Source: a virus. Taken from it: DNA of 44,412 nucleotides. The position numbers and the translations under genes are program-made. The notes beneath the pieces were generated by a model. It had not been told where the DNA came from, ran no database searches, and saw only the letters and a list, made by a program, of their open reading frames with translations. Positions 1-5,958 of this stretch are shown one piece after another. Where the stretch lies: the IMG/VR virus record IMGVR_UViG_3300021963_000225, positions 1-44,412 of that record; one strand, written 5' to 3'. Position 1 is the first letter of the stretch; the number at the start of each line of letters is the position of its first letter.

Positions 1-190
1 GGTGGTACGACCCCCCTTGGCGGCCTTTGGGTGGGGGTGGGGCGCGCGTGAGAGCGCGGCGCCGGGGCGTGGTGGCGTGTCCAGCGGCGCGGTGCGGAAT
101 CGCCGGGATCCACTGCGGTGCAGCGTGTCCTGTCCTGCGTAACTGCCACTGCAGCAGGTACGCTGGACATAGTGTTAAGAGTTATCAACG
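1..190. repeat. Left copy of imperfect terminal direct repeat
   Basis: Bases 1-190 match 44167-44357 with about 10 substitutions and one 1-base indel (near 71), roughly 94% identity. The unit contains an inverted repeat, GTGTCCAGCG at 77-86 and CGCTGGACA(T) at 161-170. It also holds a tandem TGTCCTGTCC near 126-135 and ends in GAGTTATCAACG. If the ends join, it lies between the divergent TerL gene and the left plus-strand operon, a usual place for a packaging site or divergent promoters. A true physical terminal repeat would normally be identical; see findings. Confidence 0.9.
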
Positions 191-351
191 ATGAGGGTTC
201 CGCACTCTGCTGCGCTGGATCGCGGGAGTCTCCCTAGCTAGAGTTGCGGGTGAGATCGAAATGATTCGAGTCGCGCAGCATTCTGCGCCGCGAAAAATTT
301 TTCAGCCCTGCCGTTGCGCGGGGCGGCTCACATTCCCACTGCACAAGACAC
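191..351. other. Non-coding leader of the left operon
   Basis: No convincing gene. It holds CCTAGCTAG (233-241, also at 8785-8793 and 44121-44129) followed by AGTTGC, and an A/T palindrome AAAAATTTTT near 294-303 that stands out in this GC-rich region. It probably carries the promoter for the plus-strand genes that follow, but I cannot identify clear -35/-10 boxes. Confidence 0.4.
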
Positions 352-540
352 ATGTTTACTTGCGCCCTCGCGTGGGCAACGGTTCTGCTGTTGCTCCCAC
401 TGATCGTGATTCTTTGGGCCACAGAATCGCGCCCGCAACGTATTCGCCGGATCGCGCGTACCGGTGCGTCGCAACGTGCCATCGCTGAGCGCCTGGGCTG
501 CAGCCGCTACGCGGTGCAACGCGCCCTCGCTGGGGCTTGA
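352..540 (+). CDS. Small membrane-anchored helix-turn-helix protein
   Basis: A 62-residue protein starting at ATG 352. Residues about 3-26 form a strongly hydrophobic segment (LAWATVLLLLPLIVILWA), a likely single transmembrane helix. It is followed by a basic stretch (RPQRIRRIARTG) and a textbook helix-turn-helix of the Hin/resolvase type (ASQRAIAERLGCSRYAVQRAL) up to the C-terminus. The inferred layout is a membrane anchor carrying a cytoplasmic DNA-binding domain. It is first in the left plus-strand operon. I do not recognise a named family. A regulator or membrane tether for DNA are both possible, and the coding call rests on the quality of the two domains. Confidence 0.6.
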   Translation: MFTCALAWATVLLLLPLIVILWATESRPQRIRRIARTGASQRAIAERLGCSRYAVQRALAGA

Positions 541-544
541 GCCG

Positions 545-751
545 ATGCGCCCCGCAACCTACGCGGCTTGCGCCCTCGCCGGTGCAGCCCTCGCCGTTAG
601 CGCTTGCGCCCTCGCCGTCACCACAGCCGGTGCAGCCGCTTGCGCCCTCGCCCATCGCCGGTGCGCCGCAGAAGCCGCGGCCGCTGGCCGGAGCGCCGCC
701 CACTGCGCCACACGCCCGGCGCCTGTTCTCTCCACCGCTACCGGTTACTGA
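545..751 (+). CDS. Possible Ala/Cys-rich small protein
   Basis: Begins with ATG 545, five bases after the preceding stop, and ends just before the next gene, giving 68 residues. It is rich in Ala with repeated ACALA units, which reflect a reiterated GC-rich DNA unit (TTGCGCCCTCGCC). The N-terminal 40 residues could be membrane-inserted. The overlapping frame (about 537-800, TTG start) encodes a Pro-rich sequence with repeated APSP/QP units that is also plausible as a linker or spanin-like protein. I cannot decide between them, or exclude that neither is translated. Confidence 0.3.
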   Translation: MRPATYAACALAGAALAVSACALAVTTAGAAACALAHRRCAAEAAAAGRSAAHCATRPAPVLSTATGY

Positions 752-754
752 TCA

Positions 755-1063
755 ATGCCAGAAGAACACCCCCGCCGCTACGTACCCGCCGCCGTTGTGA
801 CGTACCGCGGCGCAACGGACACACGCGGTAGCCAATGGGCCGCAATTATCGACCGGGGCGGCGCCGGGCACCGCGTCCGTACCGCCGTGCCATATGCGAA
901 CGGCCCGGACGAAGCGGCCGCCGCCGTGGTGGCAAAAGCGAACCGCGTGTGGGCGACGCAATGGGCCGTGGTGGGCCCTGCCCTCTCGCTTGACGCGTCA
1001 AGCCGCTACGCGTACCCCATCGCCGACCCGCGCCTATGGGGCCCGGATGGCGCGTCCTACTGA
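755..1063 (+). CDS. Conserved phage hypothetical protein (YRGxTDTRGS type)
   Basis: A 102-residue protein starting at ATG 755, four bases after the previous reading frame. The N-terminal part has the pattern VTYRGATDTRGSQW, later VPYANGPDEAA. I recognise this from small hypothetical proteins of many unrelated phages (form: YxGPTDTRGSR...VPYD...AA). Function is unknown; it is probably a small soluble alpha/beta protein. The gene lies in the GC-rich accessory operon. The family match is from memory and should be confirmed by a profile search. Confidence 0.6.
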   Translation: MPEEHPRRYVPAAVVTYRGATDTRGSQWAAIIDRGGAGHRVRTAVPYANGPDEAAAAVVAKANRVWATQWAVVGPALSLDASSRYAYPIADPRLWGPDGASY

Positions 1064-1118
1064 TCCGGCGCCCTGCGCCCTGACCCTTTATCGCCGGTGC
1101 CACGCGCCGGCTCACACA

Positions 1119-1757
1119 ATGCCCAAATCGATCACCGTTCAAACAGCCGCCGGGCCGCGCGATATCGCCGCGGTCTGGGTTGGCGACAATCTCGCCGTGC
1201 ATCGGCCGCCCATGCGTGGCGGCACGAAACCGGCGCCGAAACAATGGGCCATCACCCATACCGCTTCTGGCCTTTCTATGGGTGCGCCGTTGTGCGCCCG
1301 TAAGGAAACCGCGGTTGCACTTGCGCGCCTATGGGATGGCGCAGCCGGTGAGATTGATGCCCGCAATCCGCGCGGCTGGCGGTACGTGCAAACGTGGCAG
1401 CTTGACGTTGCCGCGGCCGAGAATCGCCGCATTGCGCCCCTAGAGGGTCCGGTTCTGCCCGACAATCCCGGCCCACAAGACGTAGCGGCTGCCATCGCCG
1501 CCGCGCTGGATTCTGCCTACGCGCCCGCCGGTGATGAGGGCGCAGAACAGTTTCCGGCCCACGAAACCGTGGCGGCTGATTTGCTGCGCACCGGTGCGGA
1601 TGGTGTGGAGATGTTCTGGCGCGGCCAATGGTGGCCGGTGCCCACATTTGGGGAAGTAGAAGCGTGGGCGCTCGATTCTCTCGCTGAAACGCCGGACGGG
1701 CGCACGGTTGAGCCGGACGCGCCTGACAGCTGGACTCGGCTTCTGGGGGTGTGCTGA
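1119..1757 (+). CDS. Hypothetical protein, 212 aa
   Basis: The chosen start is ATG 1119 (MPKSITVQ). The frame is open further upstream, but that part overlaps the previous gene and has low-complexity composition. The sequence is acidic and Ala-rich, with several Trp and a motif near residues 165-180 (MFWRGQWWPVPTFGEVEAW). There are no membrane segments and no family I recognise. Its stop overlaps the potential GTG/ATG start region of the next gene, which suggests one transcript. Very high third-position GC matches its neighbours. Confidence 0.6.
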   Translation: MPKSITVQTAAGPRDIAAVWVGDNLAVHRPPMRGGTKPAPKQWAITHTASGLSMGAPLCARKETAVALARLWDGAAGEIDARNPRGWRYVQTWQLDVAAAENRRIAPLEGPVLPDNPGPQDVAAAIAAALDSAYAPAGDEGAEQFPAHETVAADLLRTGADGVEMFWRGQWWPVPTFGEVEAWALDSLAETPDGRTVEPDAPDSWTRLLGVC

Positions 1758-1759
1758 TC

Positions 1760-2497
1760 ATGCCCGCACAATCCCTTACCGCGTCCGGTGCGCCCTCCCG
1801 CACCGCGGGCCGGCTGCACTTCCATCTCACACCCTCTAGCGCTAACGCCAAGACGGGGCCCATCCCTGTCAGCACTAGCAGCGCCGAAACCTGCCCCAGC
1901 GCCGCGGTTTGCGCCTTTAAGGGAAACGGCTGCTACGCGGAGCGCGGGCCCTTGGCTCTCCACTGGCGCGCAGTCACAGAAGGCCGCCGCGGTGTTCCGT
2001 GGGCGGAATTCCTGCAGGCAATCCGCGCCCTGCCCGCCGGGCAGTTGTGGCGGCACAATCAGGCCGGCGATCTCTGGAAACCCGGAACACTTACGGGGCG
2101 CACCGCCCTGGCGCAACTGACAGAAGCGAACCGGGGTCGGCGCGGCTTCACTTACAGCCACCACAAGCGCACCCCCGCCACGGTGCAAGCGTTCAAGGCC
2201 GCCACGGCCCACGGGTTCACTGTGAACGCCAGCTGCCATAGCGAGGCAGAAGCCGATGCGGCCATCAGCGATGGCTTGCGCGCGGTGTTTGTGGTGCCCG
2301 CGGATGATCAGCGCACCGCGTGGGAAACCTCCGGCGGGAATCGCGCCATCGTGTGCCCGGCGCAGCGGTTCGAAGGAATGACGTGTGCGCGCTGTCAGTT
2401 GTGCGCCGCGCGGCCCTCACACGTGGCCATCGTGTTCCGCGCCCATGGCACCGGACGCAAGGCCGCTGAGCTCGCCCTGCAGGGGGTGCAGCCATGA
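1760..2497 (+). CDS. Cys-rich conserved phage protein (DUF7227/gp88-like)
   Basis: The protein is 245 residues from ATG 1760; a GTG at 1751 overlaps the upstream stop. Recognisable family pattern: SSANAKTGPIPVSTS, then a Cys-rich patch (TCP...VCAFKGNGCYAERGPL), LWRHNQAGDLW, RGFTYSHHKRTP, GFTVNASC, and a C-terminal CPAQ...CARCQLCA, FRAHGTG. Proteins of this kind occur in many phages and have no established function; the DUF7227 label is from memory. Clustered Cys suggest metal or Fe-S binding (inference). It overlaps the next gene by ATGA, implying translational coupling. Confidence 0.75.
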   Translation: MPAQSLTASGAPSRTAGRLHFHLTPSSANAKTGPIPVSTSSAETCPSAAVCAFKGNGCYAERGPLALHWRAVTEGRRGVPWAEFLQAIRALPAGQLWRHNQAGDLWKPGTLTGRTALAQLTEANRGRRGFTYSHHKRTPATVQAFKAATAHGFTVNASCHSEAEADAAISDGLRAVFVVPADDQRTAWETSGGNRAIVCPAQRFEGMTCARCQLCAARPSHVAIVFRAHGTGRKAAELALQGVQP

Positions 2498-2649
2498 TCG
2501 GCCCACAATCCGCCCGGATCACAATTGTGATCCCCGCCGCGGTGCTGGAACGCCTGCGCGCCCAGGCCACCGCCGAAGGGCGCAGCGTCAGCAACCTGGC
2601 CGCCCTCATGCTGCAACGCGCAACGCAGCAGGAGCCGGGGCATGGCTGA
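2494..2649 (+). CDS. Ribbon-helix-helix DNA-binding protein, 51 aa
   Basis: ATG 2494 overlaps the preceding stop (ATGA). The protein shows the Arc/CopG pattern: a beta strand RITIVIP, helix AAVLERLRAQATAEGRS and helix VSNLAALMLQRAT. Such proteins bind DNA as dimers through the paired beta ribbon and are often autoregulators or antitoxins. It overlaps the downstream HTH gene by 8 bases. No toxin partner is evident, so a transcriptional regulator of this operon is the simplest reading. Confidence 0.7.
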   Translation: MIGPQSARITIVIPAAVLERLRAQATAEGRSVSNLAALMLQRATQQEPGHG

Positions 2650-3058
2650 GCGCGCCACTGACGCGCAACGGGCCGCGCGGGAGCGGGCCGCGCTGGAACT
2701 CCTAAGCTCCGGCGCCGGCTCCGCCTTCGCCGGGGCCACCCTGGCGGAGCGTTACGGCGTCTCCCTGCGCCAGGCGCGCCGGTACGTTGCGGCCGCATCG
2801 TTCGAATTGTGCGATGCAGCCACGCCCGCCGAACTCGACCGCCAGGAGATGCTGTCGCTGCACCGGCTCGATCTCATCGCAGGCCGGGCCATGGCTGCTG
2901 GGGATGAGAGTCTCGCCGTACGGGCGACGCGGGCGCACGCCGCGGCCCTGGCGCAGTTCCGGCGCGCGATCTCAGCGCCCGTAACGCGGTTCCGCCTGCC
3001 CACAACGCAGGGGCCGCCCGGGGCGCAGGAGCCGGTGCCCCCCAATTGCCCCTTTTGA
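2642..3058 (+). CDS. HTH protein, terminase-small-subunit-like
   Basis: A 138-residue protein from ATG 2642. An N-terminal helical region (RAARERAALELLSSGAG) is followed by an HTH (ATLAERYGVSLRQARRYVAAAS). A second helical part follows (AELDRQEMLSLHRLDLIAGRAM, then VRATRAHAAALAQFRRAI) and a Pro-rich tail. This architecture, a DNA-recruitment HTH plus a helical oligomerisation stretch, is that of phage terminase small subunits. It resembles the protein at 3551-3970 across the non-coding gap. It could equally be a plain regulator. Confidence 0.6.
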   Translation: MAERATDAQRAARERAALELLSSGAGSAFAGATLAERYGVSLRQARRYVAAASFELCDAATPAELDRQEMLSLHRLDLIAGRAMAAGDESLAVRATRAHAAALAQFRRAISAPVTRFRLPTTQGPPGAQEPVPPNCPF

Positions 3059-3168
3059 TCACGCGCCCCATCCGCCCCGGCTGCGCCCTGCAGCGGGGGC
3101 GTTTTGCTGCGCCGGTGCGCCCTCTCGCCCAGGGCGCCCGGTGCTTTTGTGTCCCAATTGTGTCCGCG

Positions 3169-3200
3169 GCGCGCAGGGCGCCGATTGCGCGCAGGGCGCC
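3169..3200. repeat. 14-bp tandem direct repeat GCGCGCAGGGCGCC
   Basis: Two identical 14-base copies at 3169-3182 and 3187-3200 (period 18). Each ends in the palindrome GGCGCC, which recurs through this intergenic region. Confidence 0.8.
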
Positions 3201-3347
3201 CACATGGGGCCGGTGCGCACACTGCGCCCCTGACACCTAGGGGCGCGATTTGGGGCGCCGCAGGGGCGATTCTCGCGGGGCTGGGGCCACGCTATGGGTG
3301 GCGTGGGAGCTGGGGCCGGGCGCTATGGGCAGCGGGGCGCCTTGGCG

Positions 3348-3362
3348 TGAGAATGATTCTCA
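3348..3362. promoter_or_regulatory. Perfect palindrome resembling a Fur box
   Basis: TGAGAATGATTCTCA is a perfect 7-1-7 inverted repeat. It differs from the classical Fur half-site form TGATAAT-N-ATTATCA by one base in each arm. The AT-rich core is conspicuous in DNA of over 70% GC. Binding by host Fur or PerR is inference, and no gene starts immediately next to it. Confidence 0.5.
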
Positions 3363-3480
3363 GTCTCGGGGCGCCCTGGGGCGCGGGGAGAAAATCCGGG
3401 CGCCGGCATCGTGCGCGGGCGCCCTTAGTCCCACTGCTAGGACCACGGCACTATAAGCGCGCTACGCGAAAAACAGCCCT

Positions 3481-3540
3481 AGTGAATGCGATTTTGCGGT
3501 GAATGCGCCTTCGGCGTGGCGCAGTGAATGCGATTTTGCG
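3481..3540. repeat. GTGAATGCG repeats (two 18-bp copies plus a partial)
   Basis: AGTGAATGCGATTTTGCG occurs at 3481-3498 and 3523-3540. A third GTGAATGCG lies between them at 3499-3507. The spacing (17 and 25 bases) is irregular. It lies just downstream of the minus-strand gene 3551-3970. Protein-binding iterons or remnants of a duplication are both possible. Confidence 0.75.
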
Positions 3541-3550
3541 CCCCCGCGCC

Positions 3551-3970
3551 CTAAATGCCTTTGGCTTTGACGAGCTGGAGCAGGTCGGCCTGGAGCTTCA
3601 TCGCGCCGATGGCATTGGCGCCCATGTTGCGCTCGATGCTCATCTGAATGACTGTTTCGAGCTTCTCAATCATCTCGCTCACCTTCTCCGCGCGGTCCAT
3701 CACGTTGATGTCGCGGATCATTTGCTGGCGGGCCGCGGCCATCCGGTGCTCAGCTGTGCGGGTCGCTATCCCCCAACGATCTGCGCAGCGCTGCCGGATC
3801 TGGTTCGGCCGGTAGCCCTCGGAGAGCCAGTCCTGCACGATCCGCACTTGCTCGGCGATCTCCAGTGCAGTGAATGCCTGGCGGCGACGGGGCACGTCCT
3901 CCGGGTTAGCTGGGGTGGGGTTGCCAAAATCCGCTAGCTGGGCGTCGGTGCTCTCGTCGGCCATCGGCAT
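3551..3970 (-). CDS. Putative terminase small subunit (HTH protein)
   Basis: A 139-residue protein (start at 3970, or the second Met at 3964). An HTH-like segment spans about residues 35-75 (IAEQVRIVQDWLSEGYRPNQ, then CADRWGIATRTAEHRMAAAR). It is followed by long amphipathic helices (KVSEMIEKLETVIQMSIER, GAMKLQADLLQLVKAKGI). HTH plus helical oligomerisation is typical of TerS, and in cyanophages I recall the YRPNQIRQ...TRxAExxxAAAR pattern in that role. TerL lies at the other end of the window, so the two would be separated by the left operon on a circular map. A GGCAACTTAG element lies 27 bases upstream. Confidence 0.55.
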   Translation of the reverse strand: MPMADESTDAQLADFGNPTPANPEDVPRRRQAFTALEIAEQVRIVQDWLSEGYRPNQIRQRCADRWGIATRTAEHRMAAARQQMIRDINVMDRAEKVSEMIEKLETVIQMSIERNMGANAIGAMKLQADLLQLVKAKGI

Positions 3971-3997
3971 AGGCGCTCGGGGCGCGGCTTCTTGCGC

Positions 3998-4007
3998 CTA
4001 AGTTGCC
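3998..4007 (-). promoter_or_regulatory. GGCAACTTAG junction element
   Basis: Exact copy on the minus strand. Its TAG is the stop codon of the gene at 3998-4210. The element ends 27 bases before the start of the gene at 3551-3970. Confidence 0.6.
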
Positions 4008-4210
4008 GACCCTTGGCGCAACTGCTGAATGATGTCGCGGTATTTGCGGGGGAGCGTCGCGAGGTCGCGTTGGTGAATGGTTGTGTGCCCCCGGCGCAGT
4101 AGCTCCGCGTGATACATGAACTGCCCGTAGGCGTCGTTGCGCTCCGAGATGTTGGCGCGCGCGTAGCGCTCGATGGCGATGGCGGCGGCCTTGTTGCTGG
4201 GACGCGACAT
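3998..4210 (-). CDS. Small hypothetical protein, 70 aa
   Basis: ATG 4210 to stop 3998. A basic, helical, soluble protein (MSRPSNKAAAIAIERYARAN, HTTIHQRDLATLPRKYRDII). I recognise no family. It is the second-to-last gene of the leftward early block. A GGCAACTTAG element precedes it by 18 bases, and another overlaps its own stop codon. The tight placement between two copies of the element supports it as a real, separately controlled gene. Confidence 0.6.
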   Translation of the reverse strand: MSRPSNKAAAIAIERYARANISERNDAYGQFMYHAELLRRGHTTIHQRDLATLPRKYRDIIQQLRQGSAT

Positions 4211-4228
4211 GGAGCTGGGGCGGCAGCG

Positions 4229-4238
4229 CTAAGTTGCC
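4229..4238 (-). promoter_or_regulatory. GGCAACTTAG junction element
   Basis: Exact copy on the minus strand, ending 18 bases before ATG 4210. It lies in the short gap between genes 4276-4581 and 3998-4210. Confidence 0.6.
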
Positions 4239-4275
4239 GGGCGCCCGGGCGCTGTGGGGGCTAGCTATTTAGTGC

Positions 4276-4581
4276 TCAGAGCTCGAGGGCGAGCTCCTGG
4301 AGGGTGAGGCCGTATTCGTCGGCGACGGCTTTCATGTCGGCGTCGCTGCGGCGCTCGTTGAATGCGAGCTGGCACGCGCCGGTCATGATTACGCGGTCGC
4401 TGAAGCCTTGTGCGCGGAGTACCTGCTCAAACACCTGCATCCAGGCGTGGACGGTGCAGTCTTCAAGGCACGCACTCCAGACGGTGGAGCAAGTGACGGG
4501 ATTGTTGGCGTTCTCAAAGTCGCGGTTGGTAGTGGTGATGTAAACGTCTGGTGTGGCGGAGGGCATGGCGTGGTTGCGCAT
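4276..4581 (-). CDS. Hypothetical protein, about 100 aa
   Basis: The start is taken at ATG 4581 (MRNHAMPS); a second Met at 4566 is equally possible. The frame is open upstream to 4638 but would then overlap the gene at 4602-4820. It contains four Cys (VTCSTVWSACLEDC, GACQLAF) and a C-terminal acidic helix (KAVADEYGLTLQELALEL). I recognise no family. There is no clear ribosome-binding site before either start. Confidence 0.55.
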   Translation of the reverse strand: MRNHAMPSATPDVYITTTNRDFENANNPVTCSTVWSACLEDCTVHAWMQVFEQVLRAQGFSDRVIMTGACQLAFNERRSDADMKAVADEYGLTLQELALEL

Positions 4582-4601
4582 TGGGGCGTAGGTATTTGTG
4601 C

Positions 4602-4820
4602 CTAGGGAAGTTCTGCTGTCCCGCTTTCCAGCGACCAACGGCGCTCGGCAAGGATTGTGTTTGTCAGTCCTAAGAGGATTGCGGGGTCGTCAATACCCCG
4701 CTCCTGTGCCCAAAGGCGTACAAACTCCGCGGTGTCAAGCACACCAACAACCACGCTGTGTTGAAAGGAGTTTGACTCGATTTCGCGCAAGGCGGCTTCA
4801 AAAGAGGAGCAGGTGTTCAT
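4602..4820 (-). CDS. Small hypothetical protein, 72 aa
   Basis: ATG 4820 overlaps the stop of the upstream zinc-ribbon gene (ATGA), so translation is probably coupled. The frame continues upstream but only as the shadow of that gene. The protein is mixed helix/strand (SFEAALREIESNSFQHSVVV, AEFVRLWAQERGIDDPAIL) with no recognised domain. Confidence 0.55.
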   Translation of the reverse strand: MNTCSSFEAALREIESNSFQHSVVVGVLDTAEFVRLWAQERGIDDPAILLGLTNTILAERRWSLESGTAELP

Positions 4821-5077
4821 TGGATGGTTGTGGTGTTGGTGACTGAGGCTGGGCGGTGTTCGTGGACGATCACCTTCTGGTGGTTGTCGCGGCCGACCCA
4901 GCTGAAGTCGGTCCAGTTGATGACGCGCTCCGCGTCCTGGAGCGTGTACCAGCGGTGGTCGCAACTGTTGCAGTGGCGGCGGCGCAGGATGTGCTGGTTG
5001 TCACTGCTGGAGCGGGTGATCACAACGTGGACACGCCGGCTGCTGCACTCAGGGCATGGGGGCGGAGATACGGGCAT
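4817..5077 (-). CDS. Zinc-ribbon protein (NrdR-like N-terminal fold)
   Basis: An 86-residue protein with the pattern CPEC (residues 8-11)...CNSC (about 36-39)..HRWYTL, as in the zinc ribbon of NrdR-type regulators, but without the ATP-cone domain that makes full NrdR about 150 residues. It resembles the product at 15665-16003 in the order CPxC...RxxxCxxCxHRWxT...W....R. It overlaps the upstream gene by 29 bases and the downstream gene by ATGA. A small DNA/RNA-binding or adaptor role is inference. Confidence 0.65.
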   Translation of the reverse strand: MPVSPPPCPECSSRRVHVVITRSSSDNQHILRRRHCNSCDHRWYTLQDAERVINWTDFSWVGRDNHQKVIVHEHRPASVTNTTTIQ

Positions 5078-5360
5078 CGGATGGGGCGAGGTCGGCGAAG
5101 AACTTCTTGCGGTCCGGGAGTTGATTGGCGGTGGCGTTGGCCAGGCGGGTCAGCTGCAGAAAACGCGCCCGGTCGGCATCGCTTAGTTCGCTCACCAGCT
5201 CCTCAATGGCCTGCATCGCCTGTTCGAGTTGCGTGATCTCCTCTCGGAGTTCCAGCAAGCAGGGATACTCCGGGGTGACGATGAAGCGCGGCGAGTTCTG
5301 GGCGATTTCGACTGCTTTCTCGATCTCTGCCCAGCGGTCGTCGGGGCTGGGGCTACTCAT
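5049..5360 (-). CDS. Hypothetical coiled-coil protein, 103 aa
   Basis: ATG 5360 overlaps the stop of the upstream gene. The central part is a likely coiled coil (CLLELREEITQLEQAMQAIE, ELVSELSDADRARFLQLTRL). It is acidic and soluble, with no recognised domain. It is one of a run of tightly overlapping small early genes, probably co-transcribed with the exonuclease upstream. Confidence 0.6.
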   Translation of the reverse strand: MSSPSPDDRWAEIEKAVEIAQNSPRFIVTPEYPCLLELREEITQLEQAMQAIEELVSELSDADRARFLQLTRLANATANQLPDRKKFFADLAPSDARISAPMP

Positions 5361-5698
5361 GGCAGTTGCTCCATTGCGAGGCGGATGGTCTCCAAGTCCT
5401 GGCGCTGCTCTCGCATGTCATTGGCGCCGGTGGCAACAGCGTGGAGCGCATCTAGCGCTTGCGTCTTCAAGCTCGGCGGTTTGGGGCGGCGGGCCGCGCG
5501 GAGTTGATCAGCGTCCCAAGGTGTCCACTTGGGGATCCACTCACAGCACGCCTCCAGCTCCTGGTCGGCGCCCCATTGGGCAGCGCGGGTGGCGATGTCA
5601 GTGGTTACCTCGCCCGGCGCAATGACTGCGCCGTAGAACTCAGCCATCCACTGCGTCACCAGCTCCAGCGGCGGGGTAATTGGGTGTTCTTGTGTCAC
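5357..5698 (-). CDS. Conserved cyanophage-type early protein (ITPP...VxQW)
   Basis: A 113-residue protein starting MTQEHPITPPLELVTQWMAE. The ITPPxELVxQW opening followed by a helical, Trp-rich middle (ACCEWIPKWTPWDADQLRAA) is a pattern I recall from many small cyanophage early proteins of unknown function. It overlaps both neighbours by 4 bases. The family resemblance is from memory. Confidence 0.65.
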   Translation of the reverse strand: MTQEHPITPPLELVTQWMAEFYGAVIAPGEVTTDIATRAAQWGADQELEACCEWIPKWTPWDADQLRAARRPKPPSLKTQALDALHAVATGANDMREQRQDLETIRLAMEQLP

Positions 5699-5958
5699 GG
5701 AGTGCAGTGGGTGATTTCGGTGGGTGTGAACTCGCCGCTGGGGTGGTGGTGCCAGACCTGGATCGTTGCGTCGAGCTGGTCCGTGCGGTGCTCATCCACC
5801 AGCACGCGCAGCCAGGTGCCGAGCCACTTGCCGGTGCGGATGCCGCGGACCGTGAAGACGAGGTCGGGCTGGGGCGGGAGGCTGTGCTCCGGGATGAATT
5901 GCAGCACCGCCGTGGTGGTGTTACGCGGCGGGAGGTAGTGGTCCTCGTGGGTACTCAT
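5695..5958 (-). CDS. Hypothetical protein, 87 aa
   Basis: ATG 5958 overlaps the stop of the exonuclease gene (ATGA), and its own stop overlaps the next start. It is His- and Trp-containing and mostly beta-type (GKWLGTWLRVLVDEHRTDQL, TIQVWHHHPSGEFTPTEI). No family is recognised. Its position suggests co-expression with the exonuclease. Confidence 0.6.
   Translation of the reverse strand: MSTHEDHYLPPRNTTTAVLQFIPEHSLPPQPDLVFTVRGIRTGKWLGTWLRVLVDEHRTDQLDATIQVWHHHPSGEFTPTEITHCTP

Larger units (their letters stand above)
3059..3550. other. Non-coding convergent intergenic region with repeats
   Basis: About 490 bases between convergent genes, with no gene I can support. It holds a direct repeat (3169-3200), a dense set of GGCGCC hexamers (eight between 3133 and 3423), a Fur-box-like palindrome (3348-3362) and a triplicated GTGAATGCG element (3482-3532). 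Many imperfect GC-rich inverted repeats could act as terminators for either flanking operon, but none has a convincing T-tract. Confidence 0.6.

Noticed and set aside
3503-3937. Plus-strand frame of 144 codons over the TerS-like gene
   Set aside because: Antisense shadow of 3551-3970, whose product shows HTH and helical features; the plus frame shows none.
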